Part shown: positions 28,042 to 37,889 of the stretch, in pieces
How the letters are laid out: each line of letters starts with the position of its first letter
Position numbering within the stretch: the stretch's first letter is position 1
DNA from: Planctomycetaceae bacterium
Lineage (GTDB): Bacteria; Planctomycetota; Planctomycetia; Pirellulales; Pirellulaceae
Length of the DNA stretch: 64,000 nucleotides
Assembly: GCA_016794985.1 (NCBI GenBank)
Contig: JAEUIQ010000021.1
Coordinates: 1 to 64,000, forward strand
Reading direction: 5' to 3'
Notes under the pieces: generated by a model
Databases searched by the model: none
What the model saw: the letters and a program-made list of their open reading frames with translations, nothing else
Told to the model about the DNA's origin: nothing
Position numbers and translations under genes: made by a program

Positions 28042-29691
28042 ATGAGCACCGCGGACTGGAACAAGTTACCGCACGATCCCCTTGGATTTTTCGGACTGGC
28101 GGAGGGTTTTGACCGCAAGGATCTGAAACGCAGCTACGGTCAATTGATCAAACAATACAAGCCGGAAACCGCTCCGGAAGAGTTTCAGCGAATTCGTGCC
28201 GCGTTCGAGTACTTAGAAGGAATTTTGCGTTATGGCAAACAAGACGCTCAGCTTATGGGCGGGATGTCTTATCAATGGAGCTCCCAATCTGCTCTCACCC
28301 AGCCCGGTCGCGACGGTGACCAGCCGCGACGTTCCGACGGTTCGTCGCCCCCGCCCGCTTCATCAATACCTTTGCATGAACGATTGAAGTCGGAGTCGCC
28401 GGGGACATTGTATCGACAACTCCAGCAAGTCGAGAACAAATCGCCGTTCGATTATTACGCTCTCGCATTATTGTCGGACTTGGTGAAGCCTAACGAAAAC
28501 TTGTTTTATCGTTGGTTGCTCGAGGGTTTGAGGGCTCATGCCAACGACTCGGGTTTGATGTCTCTTTTCTATGAAGCACTCCGAACGGAACTGCCCGTCG
28601 AGCTGATTCCGGGCTTGTTGTTATCCACGTCTAAAATTGTCCAGACCGATGCCTTCTATTTTCTAACCGAGAGTGCTTGGCATCGATTGTTGATTCACTC
28701 ACCTTTTAGCCAATTCCGACGGACCTTGGAGCAATGCGAGAAGAACATCAACTCCTTTCGGTTGACGGGAAGGTTGGCTTTCTACTTGCAAATCATGCCG
28801 CGGGCCATTTGGAAGGCGGATCCGGATTGGGTCGATCAGGTGTTTGATTGGATTGCCACCAGTGGTGTGCAGATCCCCAAGCAGTTTGAAGGCGATTTGG
28901 ATTTCTTGGAGAAGCTTCGCGACTACCATTCTCGCTTGCCGACGGTGCTAAGCAATGCGCACCCGATGCTCGAACACATTATCAAGTGTGTGGAGCAGTA
29001 TTTTGTCGGCCAAGGGCTCAAACGTGATCAGATCGTATTGCAGAATAACTTGGATTTCGCCGAAGCTCCTTTGGATCTGTTAGCAGCCTTTCCGTTCTCG
29101 GAAAATGAAGCGGTTCAGCAAGGCTTTTGGCAAACATGGTTGTTGTGGGAAAGTATCAGCGCCGACGTCGCCGAACGGTACGGCGTGCTCGAAGGTCGAG
29201 TCAGTCCGCAACAATTGCTGCCCGTCATTCATGCCGTGCTGCGCGAACAGAGCGCGACGTGGATCCCGCCGGCTGGATTGCGGTATGGATATCGCTATAG
29301 CGACTACGTGATGTATCCGTTGTTCTTCTTGTTGCCTTGGCTGATGTTGGGTGGCCTACTTCCGATGGTCTATGCCGTTTGTTCGGTAATGTTGTTGCTG
29401 TCTGTGGGTTCGTTATTGGGTTACCATTTCTGGATCAAGCCAAAATATGTGGATAAGTTCTGGCAGGGCCGGCTGAAACAGTTTGTGACAGAGTCCTATT
29501 ACGGTCAGTGGCGGCAAAGATTTGTGCAAGTCCTCGAAGCGAATCCTGTGACAATGAAGGAATTGGTTGTTGCGACAAGGGCGATTGTGTCGCAATATGA
29601 TGAATTTCGGCATGGGCAGATCTTGGATTCGTTCCTGTCTGACGACATCGGATTGGCTTTTTTTGCGACCGCTGTTCGTTTTCGGCGATAA
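28042..29691 (+). CDS. J-like domain membrane protein lacking the HPD motif
   Basis: A 549-residue protein. Residues 10-62 align with a J domain: DPLGFFGL, a helix LKRSYGQLIKQY, then FQRIRAAFEYLE. The HPD tripeptide that stimulates Hsp70 ATPase is replaced by KPE at 40-42. A disordered Ser/Pro linker (about 75-110) and a long helical region follow, then two hydrophobic segments near 420-460 and a C-terminal tail. Encoded 12 bases after the tail-anchored protein, in the HscC-like operon. It may recruit Hsp70 to the membrane by a variant contact, or have lost that activity. E. coli hscC also has J-protein genes (djlB, djlC) nearby. Confidence 0.72.
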   Translation: MSTADWNKLPHDPLGFFGLAEGFDRKDLKRSYGQLIKQYKPETAPEEFQRIRAAFEYLEGILRYGKQDAQLMGGMSYQWSSQSALTQPGRDGDQPRRSDGSSPPPASSIPLHERLKSESPGTLYRQLQQVENKSPFDYYALALLSDLVKPNENLFYRWLLEGLRAHANDSGLMSLFYEALRTELPVELIPGLLLSTSKIVQTDAFYFLTESAWHRLLIHSPFSQFRRTLEQCEKNINSFRLTGRLAFYLQIMPRAIWKADPDWVDQVFDWIATSGVQIPKQFEGDLDFLEKLRDYHSRLPTVLSNAHPMLEHIIKCVEQYFVGQGLKRDQIVLQNNLDFAEAPLDLLAAFPFSENEAVQQGFWQTWLLWESISADVAERYGVLEGRVSPQQLLPVIHAVLREQSATWIPPAGLRYGYRYSDYVMYPLFFLLPWLMLGGLLPMVYAVCSVMLLLSVGSLLGYHFWIKPKYVDKFWQGRLKQFVTESYYGQWRQRFVQVLEANPVTMKELVVATRAIVSQYDEFRHGQILDSFLSDDIGLAFFATAVRFRR

Positions 29692-29815
29692 CGTGTCGGA
29701 ACGGATACGGCGAATGGGATGTGTACGACGGGAGTTGTGCCGGTACAATGGGAGGGCAAATTGCGGCCGTTCGAGCGGCGGCAACAAACTTACCTGTAAC
29801 ATCGAAGGAATAATC

Positions 29816-31090
29816 ATGAAAATTCGTCGTTGGCTTTCTTGGTCCAAGCTAGTTCGGATTGGAGGAGCAGGAATTTCAATTGGATTGATTGCTGCTGCGG
29901 CTTTCGCGTCGCCTTCAGACGATTGGACGCAGTGGCGGGGTCCGAACCGCGAAGGCCGCTCGTCGGAAACCGGACTGATGAAGGAATGGCCGAGCGAGGG
30001 GCCGAAACAATCGTGGACCAACACGGAAACCGGCCTTGGTTACGGTGGAATTTCTGTTTCCCAAGGAACATTGTTTACCGTGGGGGCCTTCGACGCGGAC
30101 GAATTCCTGTTAGCAATAGATGCCAAGACCGGCAAAGAGAAGTGGCGGTCTCTGCTCGGCCCTCTCTTTGTGAACAATTGGGGTGACGGTCCTCGGAGCA
30201 CACCAACCGTCGACGACGGGCATGTCTATGCGATGAGTGCGCAAGGTCACTTGGTTTGTTGCGATCAGGCCACTGGCAAAGAGATCTGGAAGATCGAAAT
30301 GTCCAATTTTGGTGGATCCGTTCCATCTTGGGGCTATTCGGAAAGTCCACTGGTGGATGGCGATCGAGTCGTCGTGACTCCGGGAGGCAGCCAAGGCGCG
30401 ATCATTGCGGTCAACAAGAAGACAGGCGAACTATTGTGGCAGTCGGACAGTTGCCAAGGCACTGCCCATTATTCATCAATCATCGTGGCGGAGCCAAACG
30501 GGCAGAAACAATATGTTCAACTGCTGATGGAGCGTTTGGTTGGCTTGGATCCGAAAACTGGAAAACAACTATGGTCGGTCGATTGGCCAGGTCGGGTCGC
30601 AGTCATTCCGACTCCGATTGCCCAAGGAAATCGCGTTTATGTGACGAGCGGCTACGGGGTCGGTTGCATGTTGGTAGAAATTGCAGAAGACAATACGGTA
30701 ACTGAGGTCTATCGCAACAAAGTCATGAAAAATCATCATGGCGGGGTCATCTTGGTTGGCAAGCAATTGTTCGGCTATTCGGATGGGCCTGGTTGGACCT
30801 GCCAAGATTTCGAAAGTGGCGAATCGGTTTGGGAAGAACCATCCGCATTGGGCAAGGGCTGCGTGACCTATGCCGGTGGACGTTTGATCATGCAGTCGGA
30901 AGACAAGGGCGACGTCGTGTTGGTCGAACCGTCTGACGCGGGTTGGCGCGAGCGAGGTCGGTTTACGCTTTCGCCTCAATCGGAACAGCGGAAAAAAGAC
31001 GGTAGGATTTGGACGCATCCTGTCGTCGTCGATGGCAAGTTGTACTTGAAGGACCAAGAAATCTTGTACTGCTACGACATTAAAGAGTAA
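29816..31090 (+). CDS. PQQ-like beta-propeller repeat protein, exported
   Basis: A 424-residue protein with a signal peptide (basic MKIRR, hydrophobic 15-30, cleavage near AFAS). The entry motif DWTQWRGPNREG is typical of planctomycete PQQ-like propellers. Repeats carry the sense of AIDAKTGKEKW, CDQATGKEIWK, VNKKTGELLW and LDPKTGKQLW, building a seven- or eight-bladed BamB/PQQ fold. Catalytic residues of quinoprotein dehydrogenases are not obvious, so it may be structural or binding. AAGGA six bases before ATG 29816 decides the start; a longer frame from 29567 would overlap the J-like gene. A strong terminator follows. Confidence 0.85.
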   Translation: MKIRRWLSWSKLVRIGGAGISIGLIAAAAFASPSDDWTQWRGPNREGRSSETGLMKEWPSEGPKQSWTNTETGLGYGGISVSQGTLFTVGAFDADEFLLAIDAKTGKEKWRSLLGPLFVNNWGDGPRSTPTVDDGHVYAMSAQGHLVCCDQATGKEIWKIEMSNFGGSVPSWGYSESPLVDGDRVVVTPGGSQGAIIAVNKKTGELLWQSDSCQGTAHYSSIIVAEPNGQKQYVQLLMERLVGLDPKTGKQLWSVDWPGRVAVIPTPIAQGNRVYVTSGYGVGCMLVEIAEDNTVTEVYRNKVMKNHHGGVILVGKQLFGYSDGPGWTCQDFESGESVWEEPSALGKGCVTYAGGRLIMQSEDKGDVVLVEPSDAGWRERGRFTLSPQSEQRKKDGRIWTHPVVVDGKLYLKDQEILYCYDIKE

Positions 31091-31120
31091 TTGCCTTTGG
31101 GCAGTTAAATGCACATCGCG

Positions 31121-31156
31121 ACAGCCGTCTTTTCAAGAAGACGGCTGTTTTTGTTT
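31121..31156 (+). terminator. Rho-independent terminator after the PQQ-like gene
   Basis: ACAGCCGTCTT at 31121-31131 pairs perfectly with AAGACGGCTGT at 31138-31148 around a 6-base loop, followed by a T-rich tract (TTTTGTTTT). It starts 31 bases after the stop codon. Confidence 0.93.
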
Positions 31157-31505
31157 TCCGACCTTGTCATTCGGTTGTGTGAATTAGCGAATCCGTGGCG
31201 CAGCCTAACGAGTGGCCAGTCGCCAGAGGATCGGGGACGCACCGTGGGCCGCGAGTCCCCGCGCGACGTCCCTTGTCCCGAGTCTCGTTCTGGGTTTGCA
31301 GTCGGCGTGACTCGCTTTGCGTCGTGGAGACGTCGTTTTATCGCCAAACCGCACCTCGACGACATGGGGGTGGGCCCTTAGATCGGCTCAGCTTGAGCGA
31401 TGACCGCTAGATGGCCACTCGAGATTGGGCGGAGCCCGCGGCACTTCAGAATTGGCAAGCGTAAGCGATGGCGCTCTTGGGCGCGCCCGTTTGCTGCCGC
31501 ATTCA
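31157..31505. other. Intergenic region, nothing recognised
   Basis: About 350 bases between the terminator and the convergent RNase R gene. GC-rich, with no gene, repeat or structured RNA that I can support. Confidence 0.4.
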
Positions 31506-33956
31506 TTATCGGCGACGTTTCGTCCGGCGTTTGGCGGGTGATTCTGGTTCGAGCAAGACCAAGTCCAATTGTCGTCGGATCAAATCGACCCGGTGCACGC
31601 GAACGAAGACTTGATCGCCCAAGCGATATTGATGACGCGACATACGGCCCATCAACAATCTAGCCTTGTCATCAAAGTAGTAGTTGTCGTCTGGTAGGTT
31701 GTCGATCGAAACGAACCCCTCCGCAGGAATCTCCACGCCTTGTACAAACATGCCGAACGATTCGACTCCGGTGATGATGCCGTGCATTTCATGACCAACT
31801 TTGTCACTAAAATAGGTCAATAATTTCAGTTTCACCAATTCACGCTCGGCCTGCTCGGCATTCTGTTCCCGATCGCTGCAATGTTCTCCGATAACCGCCA
31901 GCAATTGCAATTGATCATTCGGGCGTTTGCCATCAATGATATCCCCCAACATGCGATGAATCACCAAGTCGGGATAGCGTCGAATGGGCGAAGTGAAGTG
32001 GCAGTAATGCTCGAAGTTCAGTGCATAATGACCAACTTCTTTTGGACCATAGATGGCTTTTTGCATCGTACGCAACACGGCATAGTGGACCGCATGCCGC
32101 AAGGGACTGTCGGCAGTTTCGCCTAAAACACGTTTGATTTCGAAGCGATTTTGCAAGCTATCCGTGTGAACGCCCAACGCATCGACAAACTGGGTCAACT
32201 CCGACAAACGTCGTTCGTTCGGCGGTGCATGAATCCGCCGCAAAACGTGGTAGCCAAGGTCGGCGAGTTTGGTCGCCACGGCCACATTAGCCAACAGCAT
32301 GAACTCTTCGATCATCTGGTGGCTTTCGGTATTCTGGGTCGTCTTGGCACCAACGACTTGCCCAGTTCGATCCAACTCTAATTTGACTTCAGGCAACACC
32401 ATTTCCAGCGAACCGTTTTCCATGCGCCGTCCGCGGAGTAGCATGGCCAGTTCATGCATGTTTCCGAGTAATTGGTGAACTTCAGGAGTCAATTGCTTGA
32501 GCCAAGCCTCGCGATTGGCCAAGAATTCGTCGACCTCTTCATAGGTAAAGCGACGAACACTTTTGATTCCGCTGCGATAAAAATCGGTCGCGACGACTTG
32601 ACCGGTCGCGGTCAATTCGATTTCTGCCGTCATCGCAAATCGCAACTGATCAGGTTGTAAGGACGCTAGATGATTGGAAATGATCTCAGGCAACATCGGG
32701 ACGACTTTGTCCGGCAAGTACGTGCTGGTGCCGCGTCGATACGCTTCCGCATCCAATCGGGTTCCCAAACGCACAAAATGCGAGACATCCGCGATGTGGA
32801 CGCCTAATCGCCAATGACCATTTTCAATTCGTTGCAACGAAATCGCGTCGTCGAAGTCACGGGCGTCAATCGGATCGATGGTGATGATGGTCTCGGAGGA
32901 CAAATCACGACGAGGCGGTTGCACTTCCGGGACGAATGCTGCCGCTTGATCGCGAGATTCTTGTATAACGTCTTCTGGGAATTGCTCAGGAAGATCAAAC
33001 TGACGCATGATCATCAGGGTATCCAGATTCGGTTGACCAAATTGCCCCAAGACTTCCACAATGACAGCTTGGCCATAATCGTGTTGGCTCGGGAAGCGGA
33101 TCATTTCGATGACGACTTTATCCTGCGGTTGAACCGCTTTTGCCGTTGCATCGCCGACTAGGACCGGTTGCGGAAACTGCCCGCCATCAACGGTCACACA
33201 GCCGGCTCCTTGATTGACCCAGTAAGTTCCAACGAAACGATTCGAACGGCGGCGTAGAATTTCCAGGACCGCTCCCGACAATTCGGTGATTGGACCGCGT
33301 CGTTGGCGGGAGTATTCGATCAACACAATATCCCCGGTGGCGGCATCCATCGAGAGCGGCGCCCGGATGAATACCTTTTCGTCTACGACATTCGACTGAA
33401 ACGCCGCCGAAACTGGTTGACCGTCGATGGCCTCTAACGTCGTTGGAGTCACACTACCGTGTCCGCTGGGATGGCGACGGAAACGGCCAACCAATTGCTT
33501 CAACTTGCCAGCGCCCGCTTTCCGGTCAGACTTGTTCTTTTTCCCGGGCTTGGGTTCGCGCTTCTCTTTCTCGGCCGTGCGTCGTTGCGAGCGATCCGCA
33601 TGGTCACTCCAGATACCGGTTTGTACGTTGGCCGGTAGAAACCACCTTGAATCGCCATTGGAACTTGGATTCGGCGTTGTGTCTCCCGGTTGGTGACGAT
33701 CGGTCCGATCGACATTTTTGGTTTTCGGTGTGGTTGGTGGTGGACTGTTGTCGAGAACTTGATGTCCCGAGCCCCACCGCAAGCGTTTCTCACGGATTAG
33801 CTTTTTGAGGGCCTTCTTAAACAGCCGAAAGTGATCCTCGTGGACTTCCAGCTTCTTCGCGATGACGGCCGGTTTGACTGGTCGATAATTGGGGCGACAG
33901 ACATGGTCTAGGATTCGCTGTTCGAAGTTTTCCGAATCAGCAGGTTTTTCGTTCAT
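31506..33956 (-). CDS. rnr: Ribonuclease R
   Basis: An 816-residue 3'-5' exoribonuclease of the RNB family that degrades structured RNA. Order: N-terminal winged-helix-like region (FRLFKKALKKLIREKRL), a basic Lys/Arg-rich insert at about 95-165, cold-shock domains, the RNB catalytic domain with the Asp cluster TIDPIDARDFDDA near residue 360, and a C-terminal S1 domain (VGHEMHGIITGVESFGMFV) ending in a basic tail (KRRTKRRR). The length is near E. coli RNase R (813). It lies 43 bases downstream of the YhaM-like gene on the same strand. Confidence 0.95.
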   Translation of the reverse strand: MNEKPADSENFEQRILDHVCRPNYRPVKPAVIAKKLEVHEDHFRLFKKALKKLIREKRLRWGSGHQVLDNSPPPTTPKTKNVDRTDRHQPGDTTPNPSSNGDSRWFLPANVQTGIWSDHADRSQRRTAEKEKREPKPGKKNKSDRKAGAGKLKQLVGRFRRHPSGHGSVTPTTLEAIDGQPVSAAFQSNVVDEKVFIRAPLSMDAATGDIVLIEYSRQRRGPITELSGAVLEILRRRSNRFVGTYWVNQGAGCVTVDGGQFPQPVLVGDATAKAVQPQDKVVIEMIRFPSQHDYGQAVIVEVLGQFGQPNLDTLMIMRQFDLPEQFPEDVIQESRDQAAAFVPEVQPPRRDLSSETIITIDPIDARDFDDAISLQRIENGHWRLGVHIADVSHFVRLGTRLDAEAYRRGTSTYLPDKVVPMLPEIISNHLASLQPDQLRFAMTAEIELTATGQVVATDFYRSGIKSVRRFTYEEVDEFLANREAWLKQLTPEVHQLLGNMHELAMLLRGRRMENGSLEMVLPEVKLELDRTGQVVGAKTTQNTESHQMIEEFMLLANVAVATKLADLGYHVLRRIHAPPNERRLSELTQFVDALGVHTDSLQNRFEIKRVLGETADSPLRHAVHYAVLRTMQKAIYGPKEVGHYALNFEHYCHFTSPIRRYPDLVIHRMLGDIIDGKRPNDQLQLLAVIGEHCSDREQNAEQAERELVKLKLLTYFSDKVGHEMHGIITGVESFGMFVQGVEIPAEGFVSIDNLPDDNYYFDDKARLLMGRMSRHQYRLGDQVFVRVHRVDLIRRQLDLVLLEPESPAKRRTKRRR

Positions 33957-33999
33957 TCTTTATATTCGTGGAAGCAATGTTTGGAAAATGGTGAAGGGG

Positions 34000-34983
34000 T
34001 TACTTTTCGATCCCACCTTTAAATATCTTGCGATTGAGTGAAGGTTGGTACGTGGTCCATGAACTTTGCGTGTTCAAGTCCTCCTCGATCAACTGCTTGA
34101 AGCCGTGTAGCTTGGCGTCTAAGTTGTCGAGCAAATGCAAAGCCATGGCTTCGGGAGTCATCGGCAATCGAGGGCTGCCGAATTCGTACTCCCCGTGGTG
34201 GCTGGCGATCATGTGTTTGATCCGCAGTTGAGTTTCGGTTGGAACCGGCTTGCCCAATCGGCGTTCGGCCTCCCGCAACTTTTGGGTCAATGTTTCCAAG
34301 ATCATCAACACATGCCCCAATAGTTGCCCCGCGTCGGAGTATCCTAACTCGCCGTCGTAGGTTAGCTCATCGATCTTGCCCAAGTCGTGCAAGAACGCCC
34401 CAATCAGCAATAAATCCGAATCGATCGACGGATAAAACGGTACAACCGCTTGGCAAACCCGCATCAAGTTGACCACATGCTCGATGAGTCCCCCGTGGTA
34501 GGCATGGTGATTCTTGATCCCTGCCGGCGCCATCGCGAATTTGTTCATCAGGGTTTCATCCGCTAGAAAACAGTCGGCCACCGCTTTGATTGCGGGGTCG
34601 CGAATGGACGCCAACATGATCGTCAATTCCTGTCGCAGCTTCGCGACATCGGTCTTGGGTTCGACGGCAAAATCTCGCATGTCCAGCTGCTTGTCGTCGA
34701 TTACCTCCATCGATTTGATAATCAGTTGCACCATGCCATTGTAAATTTGGCTGGCGCCGACAACGTGCACGTAACCGCTGACCGGCAAGGACTGATATTG
34801 GTGTTCGTTGGCATTCCACATCATGCCGGTTACCCAGCCGGTGCGGTCGCTCAAACGGACTTGAAGATAGAGGTTTCCTTGGCGGTTGGGCCGGAGTTGT
34901 TTGTCGATCAGCTGGTAAACTTCGCTGATTTGAGTTCCTTCCCCCAATTGATTGATCGCTTGACGTTTCATTTTTCTGGACAT
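34000..34983 (-). CDS. YhaM-like 3'-5' exoribonuclease (OB + HD domains)
   Basis: A 327-residue protein. An OB-fold nucleic-acid domain (about 15-95: LYLQVRLSDRTGWVTGMMW) is followed by an HD phosphohydrolase domain (about 150-300) with HHAYHGGLIEHV, the metal pair FLHDLGK and MIASHHGEYEFG. This OB+HD order is that of YhaM/CBF1, a 3'-5' exonuclease. Two methionines (1 and 5) are possible starts; the longer is given. It precedes RNase R by 43 bases, so one transcript would make two enzymes acting on RNA 3' ends. Confidence 0.85.
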   Translation of the reverse strand: MSRKMKRQAINQLGEGTQISEVYQLIDKQLRPNRQGNLYLQVRLSDRTGWVTGMMWNANEHQYQSLPVSGYVHVVGASQIYNGMVQLIIKSMEVIDDKQLDMRDFAVEPKTDVAKLRQELTIMLASIRDPAIKAVADCFLADETLMNKFAMAPAGIKNHHAYHGGLIEHVVNLMRVCQAVVPFYPSIDSDLLLIGAFLHDLGKIDELTYDGELGYSDAGQLLGHVLMILETLTQKLREAERRLGKPVPTETQLRIKHMIASHHGEYEFGSPRLPMTPEAMALHLLDNLDAKLHGFKQLIEEDLNTQSSWTTYQPSLNRKIFKGGIEK

Positions 34984-35543
34984 TCTACGAATCGCAAATT
35001 GGGATCTCGCAGTCGATCCCGGGGTGTTGGAAGCAAGACGAAAGGCGTTGGCGTCTGGTCGATTATCGCATATCGGCTGGGCACAAGCGATGACCCGTCT
35101 TGGGGCGACAACCGGTCCAGGGGGCTCAAATGGACGTGATGCCGGGCTCCCTTATCCCTCAAATGGGCATTTTCCGGTCGCCACTTCCAAGCGAAATCCA
35201 AGTGCTTGAGGTTGGAAAGCACGGAAATCGACCTTGATCGGCGAGATTTTTCGCGGTGCCCGCCACCGTTGAGTCGTTGCGTGCGATTACGCTCGTTGCG
35301 CGCCATCGCTCGGTGTGCAACCTGCGGATCTTCGTCCTGTATTCCCGTTGTTTGGGTGCGGGACCCAGTCGTGAAACCGTGCCAGGCCGCCATTCAATCG
35401 GCATAAAGCCGCAAACGCACACGTGCGACACTTGGACACAGTCGTTGGCATTGGGTTTGCTTCACAGGACGCCCAACCTCCGTTGGGGGTTCGGGGCAGT
35501 TTGTTTTGTGCTGAATATTTCGAGTAGTGAGGAGTCGATTCGG
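34984..35543. other. Divergent intergenic region before the cbb3 operon
   Basis: About 560 bases between YhaM (minus) and ccoNO (plus). A frame in phase with ccoNO runs back to 35256 but its residues are non-membrane and unlike CcoN. GGAG at 35531-35534 is the ribosome site for ccoNO. I searched by eye for an FNR-type TTGAT-N4-ATCAA palindrome and saw none. No other structure is supportable. Confidence 0.45.
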
Positions 35544-37889
35544 ATGGCGGAAAAATCCGATTCAGGTAACGTGGTCATGGATACCTTTTCGTACGATGAC
35601 GCCATCGTCCGAAAGTTTGCTTTGGCCACGATGATCTGGGGTGTTGTGGGAACGTTGGCAGGGGTGATCGTCGCCCTGTTATTGGTCTTGCCGGAGGCGG
35701 CGCTCGGCCTTGAATTCTTGTCTTTCGCCCGCTTGCGACCGTTGCATACGAACGCGGCGATTTTCGCGTTCGCCGGTAATGCCATTTTTGCCGCGGTTTA
35801 TTACTCGACCCAGCGTTTATGCAAGGCTCGAATGTGGAGCGATACGCTCAGCAACCTTCACTTCTGGGGTTGGCAAGCGATTATCGTTTCAGCCGCATTG
35901 ACTTTGCCTCTAGGTATCACGCAAGGCAAAGAGTATGCCGAGTTGGAATGGCCCATCGATATTGCGATCGCAGTGATTTGGCTGTTCGTGTTCGGCGGCA
36001 ACTTCTTGATGACCTTGATCAATCGCCGTGAACGGCACATGTACGTCGCGCTGTGGTTTTACATAGCAACCATCATCACCGTTGCGGTATTGCACGTGTT
36101 TAACAACTTGGTGGTTCCGGTCGGTCTGTTCAAGAGTTATCCGATTTATGCTGGTGTGCAAGATGCGTTCATGCAATGGTGGTACGGGCACAATGCGGTA
36201 GCGTTTTTCTTAACGACACCGTTTCTGGGCTTGATGTACTATTTCTTACCGAAGGCAGCCGAGCGGCCGGTTTTCTCCTACAAACTGAGTATCATTCACT
36301 TCTGGTCGTTGGTGTTCATCTACATTTGGGCGGGTCCGCATCATTTGCACTACACGGCGGTGACGACTTGGGTTTCGTCTCTGGGTATGATCTTTTCGTT
36401 AATGTTATGGATGCCATCGTGGGGCGGAATGATCAATGGTCTGTTGACTCTGCGTGGGGCTTGGCATCGTGTGGCTGTTGATCCGGTCCTGAAGTTCTTT
36501 GTGGTGGGCATCACGTTCTATGGTATGTCGACCTTTGAAGGTCCTATGTTGTCCATCAAGAGCGTCAATGCTTTGTCGCACTATACCGATTGGACCATTG
36601 CACACGTCCATGCCGGAGCCTTGGGTTGGAACGGATTCATGACCTTTGGCATGTTGTACTGGCTGTTGCCTCGTATATTCCAAACCAAGCTTTGGTCCGT
36701 GAAGTTAGCAACTTGGCACTTTTGGATCGGAACCATCGCGATCGTGTTGTACATCGTTCCAATCTACGTTTGCGGCCTGATGCAAGGCTTGATGTGGCGT
36801 GAATTTGATGCGGCTGGTAACTTGGCTAATGCCGACTTCATGGAATCGGTTCGTGTCTCGGTCCCGATGTGGTGGGTGCGGTTGGGTGCGGGTGTGTTGT
36901 ATGTTGCTGGCGTCTTATTGATGGGCGTCAACTACTACATGACATGGACCACTAGACCAGCGGTTTATACGGTCCCAGTTTACAAAGCGCCGCGACTTTC
37001 CGCCTCGTATGACGACGGGCCAGAGCCCGAGCCGACGATCAAGCAAGGGGTGTTGGATGTTGCCAAGAAGTTGGATGTTTGGGGGCAAGCCCATTGGCAT
37101 CGTCGATGGGAACGTTTGCCGGTCCGCTTTACCGTATTCGTGGCGATTGCCGTGATCATCGCTTCGTTGTTCGAGATTATTCCTGTCTTCTTAATTCGTT
37201 CGAATGTGCCGACGATTGCTTCGGTTCGACCGTATACGCCGTTGGAGTTGATTGGGCGGGATATCTATGTGGCCGAGGGGTGCTACAACTGCCATTCGCA
37301 AATGATCCGGAGCCTGTTTGCCGAAACGGAACGCTATGGTCGATATTCCGAGCCCGGCGAATTTGTCTACGATCACCCGTTTCAATGGGGGTCGCGACGC
37401 ATTGGTCCGGATTTAGCACGCGAAGGCGGTCGACAATCGCACTTGTGGCATTTGAGGCACTTCCGCAACCCACGCGAATACAACGATCTATCCGTCATGC
37501 CAAGTTATGCCCACTTGTTGACACGGCCCATCAATTACAAGTCGATACCCCCGCGGGTTCAAGCTGCATACTATCTTGGCGCTCCCTACACTAAAGAGTT
37601 GACAGAAGGGCCTGAAATGGCTCAAGCCCAGGCGGCCAAGATCATGAACGAGTTGGTTTCGCAAGGCGATCCGAAGGAAGAGTCGGCATTGCGCGAGTAC
37701 TCCGACAGTCACGTGATCGCGTTGATTGCCTATCTTCAACGACTCGGCACGGACATCGATAAAGTCTGGGACGATAATCCAGCGGCGATTCCATCGCCTG
37801 AAACTCTCGCGACACCTCCGAACGGAGAAGCGATACCAGGAGCGACGACTTCTGACGCAAGTGCTCAAGATGCGGGAGCAACGAAATGA
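35544..37889 (+). CDS. ccoNO: Fused cbb3 oxidase subunits I and II (CcoN-CcoO)
   Basis: A 781-residue fusion. Residues 1 to about 480 are CcoN, the heme-copper catalytic subunit, with about 12 membrane helices and His motifs PLHTNAAIFAF, WWYGHNAVAF, WAGPHHLHYTAV and DWTIAHVHAGALGWNGF. After a linker, one helix anchors CcoO, a monoheme cytochrome c with CYNCH at 580-584 and probable axial Met in SVMPSYAHL. The enzyme reduces oxygen at low concentrations and pumps protons. GGAG nine bases before the ATG at 35544 decides the start. The stop overlaps the ccoQ ATG (ATGA). Fusion of N and O is known in some phyla. Confidence 0.94.
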   Translation: MAEKSDSGNVVMDTFSYDDAIVRKFALATMIWGVVGTLAGVIVALLLVLPEAALGLEFLSFARLRPLHTNAAIFAFAGNAIFAAVYYSTQRLCKARMWSDTLSNLHFWGWQAIIVSAALTLPLGITQGKEYAELEWPIDIAIAVIWLFVFGGNFLMTLINRRERHMYVALWFYIATIITVAVLHVFNNLVVPVGLFKSYPIYAGVQDAFMQWWYGHNAVAFFLTTPFLGLMYYFLPKAAERPVFSYKLSIIHFWSLVFIYIWAGPHHLHYTAVTTWVSSLGMIFSLMLWMPSWGGMINGLLTLRGAWHRVAVDPVLKFFVVGITFYGMSTFEGPMLSIKSVNALSHYTDWTIAHVHAGALGWNGFMTFGMLYWLLPRIFQTKLWSVKLATWHFWIGTIAIVLYIVPIYVCGLMQGLMWREFDAAGNLANADFMESVRVSVPMWWVRLGAGVLYVAGVLLMGVNYYMTWTTRPAVYTVPVYKAPRLSASYDDGPEPEPTIKQGVLDVAKKLDVWGQAHWHRRWERLPVRFTVFVAIAVIIASLFEIIPVFLIRSNVPTIASVRPYTPLELIGRDIYVAEGCYNCHSQMIRSLFAETERYGRYSEPGEFVYDHPFQWGSRRIGPDLAREGGRQSHLWHLRHFRNPREYNDLSVMPSYAHLLTRPINYKSIPPRVQAAYYLGAPYTKELTEGPEMAQAQAAKIMNELVSQGDPKEESALREYSDSHVIALIAYLQRLGTDIDKVWDDNPAAIPSPETLATPPNGEAIPGATTSDASAQDAGATK

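Noticed and set aside
29567-29815. Longer start for the PQQ-like protein
   Set aside because: It would overlap the J-like gene and bury the signal peptide; AAGGA before 29816 fits better.
35256-35543. 96-residue N-terminal extension of CcoNO
   Set aside because: The extension is non-membrane and unlike CcoN; GGAG before 35544 marks the start.
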